IMG/VR virus record: IMGVR_UViG_3300047678_000287
Span: 1 to 27,050 of that record
From: a virus
Length of the DNA: 27,050 bases
Strand: one strand, 5' to 3'
The translations under genes were made by a program, and so were the position numbers. Numbering within the stretch: position 1 is the stretch's first letter; each line of letters opens with the position of its first letter. Of this stretch, positions 1 through 7,918 are shown piece after piece. The notes beneath the pieces were generated by a model. The model was not told where the DNA came from, made no database searches, and was given only the letters and a program-made list of their open reading frames with translations.

Positions 1-2059
1 GCCCCGCGATCGCCGCGACTCGTGCGATGTTGATGCCGGCGTCACCCAAGCTGGTGGCGATGGCCGTCGCCTGCTGCGCCGCCTCGGCGAGCTGCGAGGC
101 GAGCGTATCGCCGCCCGCGTTCGCGATCGCGGTCTTGATGCGATCGACGTTCTCGCCGGCTTCGAACGCTGCGGCGGCGTAGCGCCTGGCCGCCGTGATC
201 TCTTCTTCCGTGGCGTCTCGGCCTTGAGCGCGCGCCTGCGCACGCGCGGCGTCCTCCGCAGCTCGCTTCGCGGCGTCGAGATCGCGCGCACGCGTGAACG
301 CGGCATAGGCGACGGTGCCCTGCTGCAGTGCGGCCGCTTCGTCCTGCAGCGACTGCAGCGAGCGCCGGCGATCGTCCCCGGTCCGCCTTTCAAGTGCGAT
401 GCGCTCGGACTCGCGCTGGAGCAGGTCGGTGAGCGCGCCCGCGTTCTGCTCGAGCTGCTCACGGTACTTCGTGAGTTCAGCGGTCGCTTCGCGGGTGCGC
501 TTCTCGGCGAGCGCCGCATTGAGCCGCTCCACGGCGCCGGCGACGACATCGGCGGGCACCTTCGCCTTCTCAAGTTCGGTGCGCAGTGCCGTGATGCGGT
601 TCTCGTCCGCCGAGGCGCCGGTACCGGCGAGGTCGGCGAGCAGCTCGTTCACCTTCACGAGCACGCTCTGCGCTTCACGGAACTCGGTGACGCTGCGCTT
701 GACCGCCTCGGGCAGCTTGTCTTCGAGCTCGCGGCGCAGCGCGGCGGCATCGATCGTCACCTGGTCGAACGCGGTACCGTCCTTCTCGACCTGTCGCAGC
801 TGTTGGATGAACGCGCGAATCTGCGTCGCCGAGGCATCGGTCGTGCTCTTGATCGTGCGCTGCAGCTCCTGAAAGTCGCGGCTCGTCTTGATGGCGACCG
901 AGTCACCGAGCGTGGCGCCAGGGGTTGCCGTGGTGCCACCGAGCCCCGGGAATAGCGGTCCAGATGGGGTGAGCGCACCGGTGCCCCCGCCGAAGATGCC
1001 CGTGAGATCCGCGACGCCAGCCGGTGTCGACCGACCGGTGGCGTCGAACTTTCGCTTCGCCTCGAGCGCCTTCGTGAACACATTCACGATGGCGTCTCCG
1101 ACACCGATGATCGGGTCTTTGGAGCGGAGCAGAATGCTGGCGGTATCGAAGAGCGAGGCCTGAATGCCAGCAAGCGCAGCGCCGACAAGCGGCAGCGTCC
1201 GATTGCCGAATTCGAGCCATGTGACGTCGAACTCGTTGCGAATCTTCTTGTTGACTTCCGTCAGCGTGTTCTCGGCGGCCTTCTGCTCCGCATTGAGCGC
1301 CGCCATCGCCTTCGTCACGTTGACCGACGTGCCGGCCAGCCTGTCGAGTTCCGCGCGCCCTTCCGCGCCAGCTTCCGCAAGCTCCTTGAACGTCGAAGAC
1401 ACGCGGCGCACGCTGAACCCCTGATCGAGCAGCGTCGTAATCGCGCCGGCGGCAGTCTCGAAACTGATGCCGGCCGCCTGCGCATCGGGGCCGATCTTAC
1501 CGATGACCTCGAGCAGATCGCCGAGCGGGACGCGCCCTCTCGCAATCTCGAAGAGCACGGCCGCGACTTCGCGTGCGCGCGCCGGATCGATGCGGAAGAT
1601 GTCGGTGACCGCGTCCAAGCCACTCGCTGCGCCGCCGGCATCGACGCCGAGTACTTTCTGCAGGCTGATGGCGGCGTCTGCGATCGCCCGGATGTTCTGC
1701 GCACCATTCGGGCCGCCGGCGGCGATCTGCTGGAACAACTTGGCGAGGTTCGCCTGCGACTCGCCCGTGGCGAGCGAGAGCTCGACGAGATCCTTCTGCA
1801 ACGCCGCGGATTGCTCACGCGTGGTGCCGAGGGTCGCGTTCACCACGCGCATCTGTGCCTGAATGGCCTCGGCTGCCTTCGCCGCGGCAAGCGCCACACC
1901 GGCGAATGCGACCGCGAGCCCCGAAAGGGCCGCGACGGGGTTCGCCTTCACGAACTCGGCGAACTTCCCGAACTGTTTCTCCCCCTCCTTGAGGTCGCGC
2001 GAGAGCGCGTCCGTGGTGGTGCGGAGTTCGTAGAACAGTTCGCCGATCTTGCGCGCCAT
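1..2059 (-). CDS. Phage tail tape measure protein (5' part; C-terminus beyond window)
   Basis: The gene starts at ATG 2059 and stays open for about 686 codons to the window edge, so the C-terminus is missing. Residues about 45-220 look like the TP901-type tape-measure core: an Ala/Gly-rich helical stretch (GVALAAAKAAEAIQAQM), then LGVDAGGAASGLDAV and GISFETAAGAITTLLDQG. The second half is rich in charged helices typical of the extended rod. Tape measure proteins set tail length and line the tube during assembly. The start overlaps the stop of the upstream gene (ATGA), and the position right after tail tube and chaperone-position genes is the standard one. Family assignment is by motif and context; confidence is high for the role. 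Confidence 0.85.
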   Translation of the reverse strand, partial: MARKIGELFYELRTTTDALSRDLKEGEKQFGKFAEFVKANPVAALSGLAVAFAGVALAAAKAAEAIQAQMRVVNATLGTTREQSAALQKDLVELSLATGESQANLAKLFQQIAAGGPNGAQNIRAIADAAISLQKVLGVDAGGAASGLDAVTDIFRIDPARAREVAAVLFEIARGRVPLGDLLEVIGKIGPDAQAAGISFETAAGAITTLLDQGFSVRRVSSTFKELAEAGAEGRAELDRLAGTSVNVTKAMAALNAEQKAAENTLTEVNKKIRNEFDVTWLEFGNRTLPLVGAALAGIQASLFDTASILLRSKDPIIGVGDAIVNVFTKALEAKRKFDATGRSTPAGVADLTGIFGGGTGALTPSGPLFPGLGGTTATPGATLGDSVAIKTSRDFQELQRTIKSTTDASATQIRAFIQQLRQVEKDGTAFDQVTIDAAALRRELEDKLPEAVKRSVTEFREAQSVLVKVNELLADLAGTGASADENRITALRTELEKAKVPADVVAGAVERLNAALAEKRTREATAELTKYREQLEQNAGALTDLLQRESERIALERRTGDDRRRSLQSLQDEAAALQQGTVAYAAFTRARDLDAAKRAAEDAARAQARAQGRDATEEEITAARRYAAAAFEAGENVDRIKTAIANAGGDTLASQLAEAAQQATAIATSLGDAGINIARVAAIAG

Positions 2060-2943
2060 CAGGTCGGGCCCGGTGTCGGCGGCGCCTTCTCCTCAGCGGC
2101 CTTCCGTGCGGCGCGCGCGCTGTGCGCGGCGAGCGAGAGCTGCGTGAGGAACGGGGCGAACGGCCGCGTCGACATCAGCGCTTCGGCTTCCATACCGTGC
2201 TCCACGGCATACGTCGCGAAGAACGTGTGCCAGCCGCCGAGCGGATCGCTGTCGGCATCGCCTTCGAGGAACGGCGTCATCTCGAGCAGCGCCCGCGCGT
2301 GCATCTCGGCGAACGTCGTCTGGATCAGCACACGATCGGTGACGCTGAGCGTGCCGATCCACGCGGGGATCACCGGCCACGGGTTCGTGATCGGATGCCA
2401 GGGGATGCCGTACCCCTCGCCGTTGGGTGCATCGCTCACCGCGCCCCACACGAGCTGCTGCGCGATCTGGTCGCGCCAGGCATGCGCCTCGCGCACGAGT
2501 TCCGCATGCTCCGGGAAGGCATCGAGCTGGCGGATGTAGTCGAGCAGCTGCGTGGCCTGCCGCGCAAGCACGGCCATGGCGAGGCAGGGCGACCAGGCCT
2601 TGAAGCGCAACGCGACGCGGTCGATCATCGTCTCGCCGTCCTGCACCGGCACGGCGAGCGGGACGACGCGGGGCGCCTGCTGCAGCGTCGATACGACGCC
2701 CGCCGTGCGACCCGCGTGCGCGCCGTGTGTGAACTCCTGCCGCGCTTCGGCGCGCCCCGTGAAGCGGCCGAGGATGCCGTAGCAATACACCCAACCGATC
2801 ACCGACTGATCGGGATTCTCCGCGCCCCCGGGCCAGTAGGGCGCGAGTTCCTCGGGCGTGATGGACCGCGCGTCGAGCAGCGCCGACCGCATCTCGCGGC
2901 AGCGCTGTTCGACGTACGGCCGCACCGCCGCCCGAGGGCTCAT
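2059..2943 (-). CDS. Tail protein of unknown function in tail-assembly-chaperone position
   Basis: This 294-residue protein is not one I recognise. It lies between the tail tube and tape measure genes, where siphoviruses normally encode tail assembly chaperones. Those are usually two products made by a programmed frameshift; here I see one continuous frame and no second short gene. The middle is rich in Trp and hydrophobic residues (for example IPWHPITNPWPVIPAWIG) and the C-terminus is Ala/Lys/Pro-rich. A GGAG Shine-Dalgarno lies 9 bases before ATG 2943, and the stop overlaps the tape measure start. The chaperone role is inferred from position only. Confidence 0.7.
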   Translation of the reverse strand: MSPRAAVRPYVEQRCREMRSALLDARSITPEELAPYWPGGAENPDQSVIGWVYCYGILGRFTGRAEARQEFTHGAHAGRTAGVVSTLQQAPRVVPLAVPVQDGETMIDRVALRFKAWSPCLAMAVLARQATQLLDYIRQLDAFPEHAELVREAHAWRDQIAQQLVWGAVSDAPNGEGYGIPWHPITNPWPVIPAWIGTLSVTDRVLIQTTFAEMHARALLEMTPFLEGDADSDPLGGWHTFFATYAVEHGMEAEALMSTRPFAPFLTQLSLAAHSARAARKAAEEKAPPTPGPT

Positions 2944-2947
2944 GCGG

Positions 2948-3670
2948 TCAGCTCCAGATGCGCTGCACGACGCGATCGAACTTGACGCTGATCGGCGTCA
3001 CGCCCGGCGTCCGGCCACCGAGCTGCTCGCGCACCGCCACTTCCATCGTGCAGTTGAGGAAGTCACGCGTGACCGTCTTGAGGTCGAAGCGGTAACCGGT
3101 CACGCGCAGGCAGATGAGGCCATGCGTGCCGATCTCGGTACCGCCCACGGAGACCTGATACGGATCGGCAGACGTGCCCGCGCCCCCTTCCAGCTCGTCG
3201 ACGCCGTGCGCCAGCTGGAAGTTGAGGTTGTTGAAGCCGCGCAGGTTGAACTGCGCCGAGAGCTCGCCGGCGCCGCGCATGTACGCGAGCGGCGTGGCGG
3301 ACGTGGCGGCATCGATCGCGGTGAGCTGCAGCGAGGCGTTGTAGCTCACGCCGTTCTCGTCGACGTGGCCGAGGTTGCGCGCGACGACTTCGACCATGCG
3401 GGCACCGACGCCCTGGGCAACCGCCGCCTTGAAGCCGAGGGGCATCGTCGCGTTCGGGACGCCCACCTTGTTGAGCTCGAGCCCACCGTCGCCGATGATG
3501 AAGATCGGATCGCCGTTGGTGAAATCGGTCTCGTCGTCGACGGCGACACTCGCGGCGCCGAGGGCGATGGCCGCTTCCGTCACGGTGTCACCGCCACTCG
3601 GGACGATGGAGAAGGCTTCGACCTTGGAAATACCCTTCAGGATTTCGAGGCCGTTATTCTGGCGTGGCAT
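2948..3670 (-). CDS. Major tail tube protein (by position and fold-like features)
   Basis: The product is 240 residues, soluble, beta-rich in appearance and acidic, without signal or membrane segments. It is the first large gene after the tail terminator and precedes the chaperone-position and tape measure genes, which is where siphoviruses encode the tail tube subunit. A strong GGAG site sits 6 bases before ATG 3670, and the 12-base gap to the previous gene is one of the few non-overlapping junctions here, consistent with its own strong initiation for a high-copy structural protein. I see no decisive family motif, so the call rests mainly on gene order. Confidence 0.65.
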   Translation of the reverse strand: MPRQNNGLEILKGISKVEAFSIVPSGGDTVTEAAIALGAASVAVDDETDFTNGDPIFIIGDGGLELNKVGVPNATMPLGFKAAVAQGVGARMVEVVARNLGHVDENGVSYNASLQLTAIDAATSATPLAYMRGAGELSAQFNLRGFNNLNFQLAHGVDELEGGAGTSADPYQVSVGGTEIGTHGLICLRVTGYRFDLKTVTRDFLNCTMEVAVREQLGGRTPGVTPISVKFDRVVQRIWS

Positions 3671-3682
3671 ATCTGACTCCGG

Positions 3683-4120
3683 TCAGAGAGGGGAGAGGAA
3701 CACGGCAAGCGGCAGCGTGGCGGCCACGCCGACGGCCTCGGGGTACGGGACGTCGTCCGCATCGAGCGGCTCGGCGTCGCTCGGTCCACCCGTTTCCGGA
3801 ATGGCATCGAGCCCCGCACTCGCGAACGCGAGCGCGTCGAGTGCGTCCACTGCCGCAGCGAGCAGATCGGACGCGTCCTGCATGGAGCTGGCGACGGCGA
3901 AGAGCTCGACGTCGACCAGGTACGAGCCGAGCAGCCCGCCGCGGTCGCGCGCGTTGGCGGTCTGAAACACCAGCATGGGCAGCGCTTCGTCGCCGAGCTC
4001 CGCGGAGACGCGCACACACTGCGCTCCGCCATGGCCCGAGACGCTCGCGACGGTGGCACTGCCGTCGAGGATCGTGGCCACCGCGATCGCGGTTTGCTGC
4101 AGCGCGCGGATGCTACTCAC
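3683..4120 (-). CDS. Tail terminator / tail completion-like protein
   Basis: The product is 145 residues. It starts at GTG 4120, which overlaps the stop of the gp10-like gene (GTGA). The N-terminal helix (SSIRALQQTAIAVATIL) followed by strands such as LPMLVFQTANARDRG and YLVDVELFAVAS fits the small alpha/beta tail-terminator proteins (lambda gpU / DUF3168-like group) that cap the tail and join it to the head. It sits directly between the HK97 gp10-like gene and the tail tube gene, the expected place. Sequence similarity alone is weak. Confidence 0.6.
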   Translation of the reverse strand: MSSIRALQQTAIAVATILDGSATVASVSGHGGAQCVRVSAELGDEALPMLVFQTANARDRGGLLGSYLVDVELFAVASSMQDASDLLAAAVDALDALAFASAGLDAIPETGGPSDAEPLDADDVPYPEAVGVAATLPLAVFLSPL

Positions 4121-4641
4121 AGCACCCCCGTTCGGCCGCGCTTCTGCAGCTCGCTCACCGCTTCGCCTTCCATGCCGGGGAGCGCGCGCTCCAATGCCTG
4201 CGCCATGAAGGGACGAGGTGCGATGGTGAGCTGCCGGCGCGCCGCCTTCTTCTCGCGGCGACGTGCACCGAAGGCACGGCCATTCGGCGTCACCGTCACG
4301 GTGGTGTCGACACCTTCCTCGAGGAGGCGGCCGACGAACGAGGCGGGGCCGACGCGGCGCACCCCGCCGACGACTTCCTGTCCGACGGAGCGCCGCAGCT
4401 TGCCGGTGCGTGAGCGGGGGGATTCGCCAGGGGCCGAGCCCTCGTTGCGCGCCTGCTCGCCGGCGAAGGTGCGGCGTACCACCGCCGCCTTCGTCGCGAG
4501 TTGCTTGCGGATACTGCGCATCAGCACGCGCGCGGCGCCCTTCGATGCAGGATCGTCGACGCCCGTAACTTCACGGAAGAACGACTGTGCCTGGGTAAGC
4601 GCGAGTCGCGTGGTGTTGGCGAACGACAATGCGCCAGCCAT
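4117..4641 (-). CDS. HK97 gp10-like head-tail/tail completion protein
   Basis: The product is 174 residues. I chose ATG 4641 because it forms an ATGA overlap with the previous gene; the frame is open further upstream, but there it overlaps that gene in a low-complexity Arg-rich reading. Residues about 70-110 carry SPRSRTGKLRRSVGQEV, then FVGRLLEEG, and the C-terminal part has APRPFMAQALE. This order (a 'TG.L..S' segment, a 'vE.G' turn and a 'PRPF...A' C-terminal motif) is typical of the HK97 gp10 family, which completes the head-tail junction. Confidence 0.8.
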   Translation of the reverse strand: MAGALSFANTTRLALTQAQSFFREVTGVDDPASKGAARVLMRSIRKQLATKAAVVRRTFAGEQARNEGSAPGESPRSRTGKLRRSVGQEVVGGVRRVGPASFVGRLLEEGVDTTVTVTPNGRAFGARRREKKAARRQLTIAPRPFMAQALERALPGMEGEAVSELQKRGRTGVL

Positions 4642-5021
4642 CAGGCGGCCCCGGTGGGGAGCGCCACGAGCGCGCACTCGGCGTGCGTAATGCGCGGGCG
4701 AGTGCGATACGCGATCACCTTCTCGACGCGAAACGCGCGGCCAAGGTCCGGGCCGCTGGTGACGGTCAGCTGATCGCCTTCCGTGAGCGCCCACGCGATC
4801 GGCACGCGGATCGTTTCCGTGGCTTTGGCCAATCCGCCGAACACGTGCTCACGGCGTTCCACCGTGAGCGACGTGAGACGGACGCGCGCGGCCGCCTGCA
4901 GCACGGTTTCGCCGCCACTCTGCCCGGCACGCGTCCGCGAGCCGTCGGTGTGGCGAACGGTCTCGGGGCGCACGATGCGCGCGGTGACGCCGCGCAGTCG
5001 ATCCTTGGCGAGGATGCTCAT
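4641..5021 (-). CDS. Head closure / head-tail joining protein
   Basis: The product is 126 residues, beginning MSILAKDRLRGVTARI. It ends with a beta-barrel-like segment: IAWALTEGDQLTVTSGP, then FRVEKVIAYRTRP. The 'D.l...g..f.V..v' pattern resembles the small head-closure (SPP1 gp16 / HK97 stopper) proteins that seal the portal channel after packaging. It lies between the gp6-like connector and the gp10-like gene, two bases after the former's stop. Call from fold-like pattern plus canonical order. Confidence 0.7.
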   Translation of the reverse strand: MSILAKDRLRGVTARIVRPETVRHTDGSRTRAGQSGGETVLQAAARVRLTSLTVERREHVFGGLAKATETIRVPIAWALTEGDQLTVTSGPDLGRAFRVEKVIAYRTRPRITHAECALVALPTGAA

Positions 5022-5023
5022 GC

Positions 5024-5602
5024 TCAGCCCACCATCGGTTCACGATGCGCCGCGACGGCCGTCATCCACGTCGGATCGTCGAACGCCATCGCAAGCTCGC
5101 TCCGCACGCCGCCTTCCGACTCGGACCGCACGTCTTCGGCGCCCCGCTGGAGATAGAGCGCGGCACTCGCGCGCAGAATCGCCAGCTGCGCATCCGTCGT
5201 GTCCTCGCCGGCGACGGTGTACGTCACGTGCACGACGGCCGGTTCATCCAGTGCGCCGAACGGCAACCCGTCCCGGCGCTGCACCAATGCCGACCCCGCA
5301 CGCCACACGAGATTGCTCAAGGTGAGCGTCTCGCGCGGTGCTTCGGGGTCGGCCCCGATCACGAGTGCACTCACCGCCTCGACCGGCGCATCGCACACCA
5401 GCAGCGTGCTGCCGGTGCCGTCGTACGTCTCGGTGCGCGGCGTCGCACTCGCGTCTTGAAACGGGCGCGCGCGCCGACCACACGCCGCCAGGAACGCCCC
5501 CTCGACTCGCGTCAAGAGCTCGTCCAGCAACGCATCGCGTTCCGCGTCTTCTCCATCGGAGAAGCCGAGGTGCGCGTTGAGATCGGCGCGCGTCACAATC
5601 AC
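5024..5602 (-). CDS. Head-tail connector protein (HK97 gp6-like)
   Basis: The product is 192 residues. It starts at GTG 5602, which overlaps the upstream stop (GTGA). It opens with the usual gp6-type arrangement: an N-terminal helical part (MIVTRADLNAHLGFSDGEDA, then LLDELLTRVEGAFLAACG), a central beta segment (ETYDGTGSTLLVCDAPVEAV) and a C-terminal helical domain (DAQLAILRASAALYLQRGAE). gp6-like adaptors form a ring beneath the portal. Position between the capsid-side genes and the head closure gene supports this. Confidence 0.8.
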   Translation of the reverse strand: MIVTRADLNAHLGFSDGEDAERDALLDELLTRVEGAFLAACGRRARPFQDASATPRTETYDGTGSTLLVCDAPVEAVSALVIGADPEAPRETLTLSNLVWRAGSALVQRRDGLPFGALDEPAVVHVTYTVAGEDTTDAQLAILRASAALYLQRGAEDVRSESEGGVRSELAMAFDDPTWMTAVAAHREPMVG

Positions 5603-5862
5603 TTCGTCTTGCCCTTCGACTTGCCAGCAGCAGGCGGATCACCGGCAGGCGGATCACCGGCAGGCGGATCACCGGCAGGCGGATCACCAGCAGGCGGATC
5701 ACCAGCAGGAGACGCTGCGTCCGCCTTGACGGGCGTGACCACTACCGTGGCATAGCCACCGCCCACGAGCGCCGCGCCTTCGGCCTCGTCGACGTCGCGC
5801 ACGGTGCCCGGCGTGAAGACACCTTCCGGGCCCGCGGCGAGGGTTTCCATGCGCACGCGCAC
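5599..5862 (-). CDS. Small phage structural-region protein with PAGDP repeat tail
   Basis: The product is 87 residues if it starts at GTG 5862, immediately after the upstream TAA; GTG 5856 and ATG 5850 are in-frame alternatives, and none has a clear Shine-Dalgarno. The first 45 residues (VFTPGTVRDVDEAEGAALVGG) follow the pattern 'G.y.pG.v.dv...eA..Lv..GyA' of small proteins often coded next to phage capsid genes. The C-terminal half is a low-complexity tail with five PAGDP units and a basic end (GKSKGKTK), encoded by a 15-bp tandem repeat. Function unknown. Confidence 0.7.
   Translation of the reverse strand: MRVRMETLAAGPEGVFTPGTVRDVDEAEGAALVGGGYATVVVTPVKADAASPAGDPPAGDPPAGDPPAGDPPAGDPPAAGKSKGKTK
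5631..5705 (-). repeat. 15-bp tandem repeat, five units
   Basis: The unit on the plus strand is CAGGCGGATCACC(G/A)G, repeated five times without gaps. The three left units are identical, and the two right units share one base change. It encodes the Pro-Ala-Gly-Asp-Pro tail of the minus-strand gene, so copy-number change keeps the frame and only alters tail length. Confidence 0.97.
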
Positions 5863-6300
5863 TTACGGCGTGCCCAGTGCGGGAGAACCGACCGACTTCG
5901 ACGCCGCCAGCAGCGTGGCATCGACGACCGCGGGCTTCACGCGGCCGTTGTACAGCACCGCGATGATGCCATCGACGGTCGCGTTCTGCGTTGCACGCAG
6001 CACGACCGGGCGCACGTACCGATTCTGCGGACGGTAGATGTCGAGGGCGACGATCTTGTTGTCGTCGGTGTCGCCGATCGTGATGCCGGTACCGGCGAGA
6101 TCGGCGGCATCACCACCGTCCGATGCAGCGCCCTGCTGCGCCTTGAGCGACGTGGCCGCACCCGACACGATCGCGCCGAGCAGCACGAGGAACATCACGC
6201 CGTCGTAGCCGGTCATGTCGACGGCAGTACCGTTGATCGTCGTGGTGCCGGCGGCGACCGCGTTCGACACGCGCACCACCTTCTGGTTTTCGAGCAACAT
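5863..6300 (-). CDS. Head-region protein, possible capsid decoration protein
   Basis: The product is 145 residues, beginning MLLENQKVVRVSNAVAAGTT. It continues with a Gly/Ala-rich beta segment (GYDGVMFLVLLGAIVSG), a GTGITIGDTDDNKIVALDIY segment and RYVRPVVLRATQNATVDGI. I know this general pattern from small proteins coded just after the major capsid gene in HK97-type phages; their role is usually unassigned, and decoration of the capsid is plausible. A GGGAG site lies 9 bases before the ATG. A 90-base gap with a strong hairpin separates it from the capsid gene. Confidence 0.7.
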   Translation of the reverse strand: MLLENQKVVRVSNAVAAGTTTINGTAVDMTGYDGVMFLVLLGAIVSGAATSLKAQQGAASDGGDAADLAGTGITIGDTDDNKIVALDIYRPQNRYVRPVVLRATQNATVDGIIAVLYNGRVKPAVVDATLLAASKSVGSPALGTP

Positions 6301-6345
6301 GGAGAAGACTCCCGAGAATGAGCGAAAGGGCAGGCGGACGCGGGA

Positions 6346-6373
6346 GCTGGCGCGTCGTGTAGACCGCGCCAGC
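6346..6373 (-). other. 9-bp-stem hairpin after the capsid gene
   Basis: GCTGGCGCG and CGCGCCAGC form a perfect 9-bp stem around a 10-base loop, 18 bases past the capsid stop codon. No U-tract follows on the minus strand, so it is not a clear intrinsic terminator. It could stabilise the capsid mRNA 3' end, be an RNase site or cause partial termination. Confidence 0.75.
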
Positions 6374-6390
6374 CTGGTGCGTCAGCGGGA

Positions 6391-7710
6391 TCAGCCGAGC
6401 TTGATGCGGGCGAAGGCTTCGGCGAGCACCGGCATGCCGTCGGTCTCGGAGCGCAGGACCATGCCCGTCTGGTTCGTGAGTGCGAACAGCTCCGACAGTC
6501 GCTGGATCTGCATGTCCAGGGCGTCCGCGATGTGGTAGTACGAGAAGTCGGCGATCATGCCGACGTACTGGCCCGTCGTGAACGTCGACGGGACGTTCTC
6601 GCTCATCAGCACCGGGATGCCGTGGATGCGGTCCGGCTGGCCGAGCTGCGTGGACGGCTGCCAGAGGAACTGGCCGGTGCCGGCGCTGGCGCCGGAGTCG
6701 TCGCGAATCTTTGCGATCTGCGAGATGGCGGGACGCGAGAAGAGCCAGCGTGCCGCAGCGAGGTAAGGCCCCTTGAGGCTGTACTTCGCGTTGATCAGGC
6801 CTTCGAACGTGATCGCCGTGGACGTGTTGCCCGTCGCGATGTCGCGCGAGGTCGGCACACCATCGGCCGATGCGGTGAACACGCCGAGCGGCTTCTGCAC
6901 GCCGTTGCCAGTGAGGAAGGCCTTCTCCTCGGTGAGGCTCTTCTTGTACGCGAGCCGGTTCGTCACCAGGCCCATGATGTCGATCGTCGAGATGCGCAGG
7001 AGCTTGTTCGAGATCTTCGCCATCTTCGCCAGCGGATGCGGCGTGAGCTCGCGCATGCCGAAGCCGGGGCCGTTGGTCTGGTCGCCCGTCAGCAGCTCCG
7101 CCGTCCAGTCGAAGTCGTCGACGTCGGTGTCGAGCGAGACGCGGCCGAGCGACGTGGCGTTCGGCAGCGAGAAGGTCGTGCCGAGCTGGCGCATGAAGTT
7201 GAGATCGTCCAGGCGCTGCAGGATGCCGAGCGCCATCTGCACCGGCGTGACGAGGTACGAGCCGTTCGCGCCGGTGCTGCTGGCGTCGAGGGCGCGCGCT
7301 TCACCCGTCCGCAGATAGCGGCTGAAGCCGGCGCGATACTCCGCCGAGTTGCGCCGCTCGAGCACGGCGGCATCCGACTGCGAGATCTCGTCGAGGTTGA
7401 CCGCATAGCGGCCGCTGCCGATCGTGCGCGACTCGCGGCCGCCGGCGGGAGCACCGCCACGGGATTCGATGTCGCCGTCGCCGTCGAGGCGGGTGCCGCC
7501 CGCGGCCGCCATCTCGCCCTCGACTTGCGCCAGGCGCGTCTCGCGCTCGATGTCCCCACGCAGGCGATCCTGATCCGCCATGGCGGCATCGAAGTTCGTC
7601 TGCTCTTCGCTGGTGAGCGCGCGGTTCTCGCGCTCGGCCACTTCCAAGATCTCGCGCGAGCGCGTCACGGCCTTGTGCCGCTGTTCCATCAGGTGTCGCT
7701 GCCGCTTCAT
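6391..7710 (-). CDS. Major capsid protein (HK97 fold)
   Basis: The product is 439 residues from ATG 7710, which has GGAG 8 bases upstream; the frame extends to 7806, but through hairpin sequence and without a start signal. Residues 1-65 are a charged helical region (the scaffold-like delta domain, normally removed by the prohead protease). The HK97 shell fold follows from about residue 120: SYLVTPVQMALGILQRLDD, AKISNKLLRIS, FLTGNGVQKPLGVFT and, near the end, HGIPVLMSENVP and YYHIADALDMQIQRLSELF. Order protease-capsid is canonical. The leader is unusually structured. Confidence 0.95.
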   Translation of the reverse strand: MKRQRHLMEQRHKAVTRSREILEVAERENRALTSEEQTNFDAAMADQDRLRGDIERETRLAQVEGEMAAAGGTRLDGDGDIESRGGAPAGGRESRTIGSGRYAVNLDEISQSDAAVLERRNSAEYRAGFSRYLRTGEARALDASSTGANGSYLVTPVQMALGILQRLDDLNFMRQLGTTFSLPNATSLGRVSLDTDVDDFDWTAELLTGDQTNGPGFGMRELTPHPLAKMAKISNKLLRISTIDIMGLVTNRLAYKKSLTEEKAFLTGNGVQKPLGVFTASADGVPTSRDIATGNTSTAITFEGLINAKYSLKGPYLAAARWLFSRPAISQIAKIRDDSGASAGTGQFLWQPSTQLGQPDRIHGIPVLMSENVPSTFTTGQYVGMIADFSYYHIADALDMQIQRLSELFALTNQTGMVLRSETDGMPVLAEAFARIKLG

Positions 7711-7718
7711 AGTGCGTT

Positions 7719-7739
7719 CTCCGGTCTCTGGGACCGGAG
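7719..7739 (-). promoter_or_regulatory. Hairpin sequestering the capsid Shine-Dalgarno site
   Basis: On the minus strand CTCCGGTC and GACCGGAG form a perfect 8-bp GC-rich stem with a 5-base loop (CCAGA). The 3' arm ends in GGAG, the capsid ribosome-binding site, 8 bases before ATG 7710. The folded mRNA would hide the site, so capsid translation may depend on unfolding or on a bound factor. The pairing is seen; the regulatory role is inferred. Confidence 0.7.
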
Positions 7740-7751
7740 GGGGCACAACGC

Positions 7752-7804
7752 AAAAGGCGCGGCTCTGCCGGCCCCTGTGGTAGGGGTCCGTACAGAGCCG
7801 CGCC
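7752..7804 (-). terminator. Terminator-like hairpin in the capsid leader
   Basis: On the minus strand GGCGCGGCTCTG (7804-7793) pairs perfectly with CAGAGCCGCGCC (7767-7756), 12 bp, followed at once by TTTT. The 25-base loop holds a second hairpin (CCCCT/AGGGG). The U-run is short, so termination may be partial. It would separate protease and upstream messages from the capsid message, or act as a processing site. Confidence 0.6.
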
Positions 7805-7843
7805 AACCGTCGGGTCGCGCTGCCGCCTGTGTGCCGTTACATC

Positions 7844-7902
7844 ATGTCGAAGCGTCGGCTGTCGACATCATGCACCGTCGATGCAGTCAGCACACGGCTG
7901 AC
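7844..7902 (-). other. Two further hairpins in the capsid leader
   Basis: ATGTCGA (7844-7850) and TCGACAT (7862-7868) form a 7-bp stem with an 11-base loop. GTCAGC (7886-7891) and GCTGAC (7897-7902) form a 6-bp stem with a 5-base loop. Both lie just after the protease stop codon, so the 208-base protease-capsid spacer holds four hairpins in a row. Confidence 0.65.
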
Positions 7903-7918
7903 GTTGTGACTGAACGAT

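Noticed and set aside
224-955. Plus-strand frames opposite the tape measure gene, and similar ones over most minus-strand genes
   Set aside because: They mirror the coding strand of recognised genes, lack ribosome sites and have compositions typical of antisense frames.
7711-7806. N-terminal extension of the capsid protein
   Set aside because: It would begin at a TTG within the terminator-like hairpin, while ATG 7710 has a well-spaced GGAG and gives the usual capsid start.
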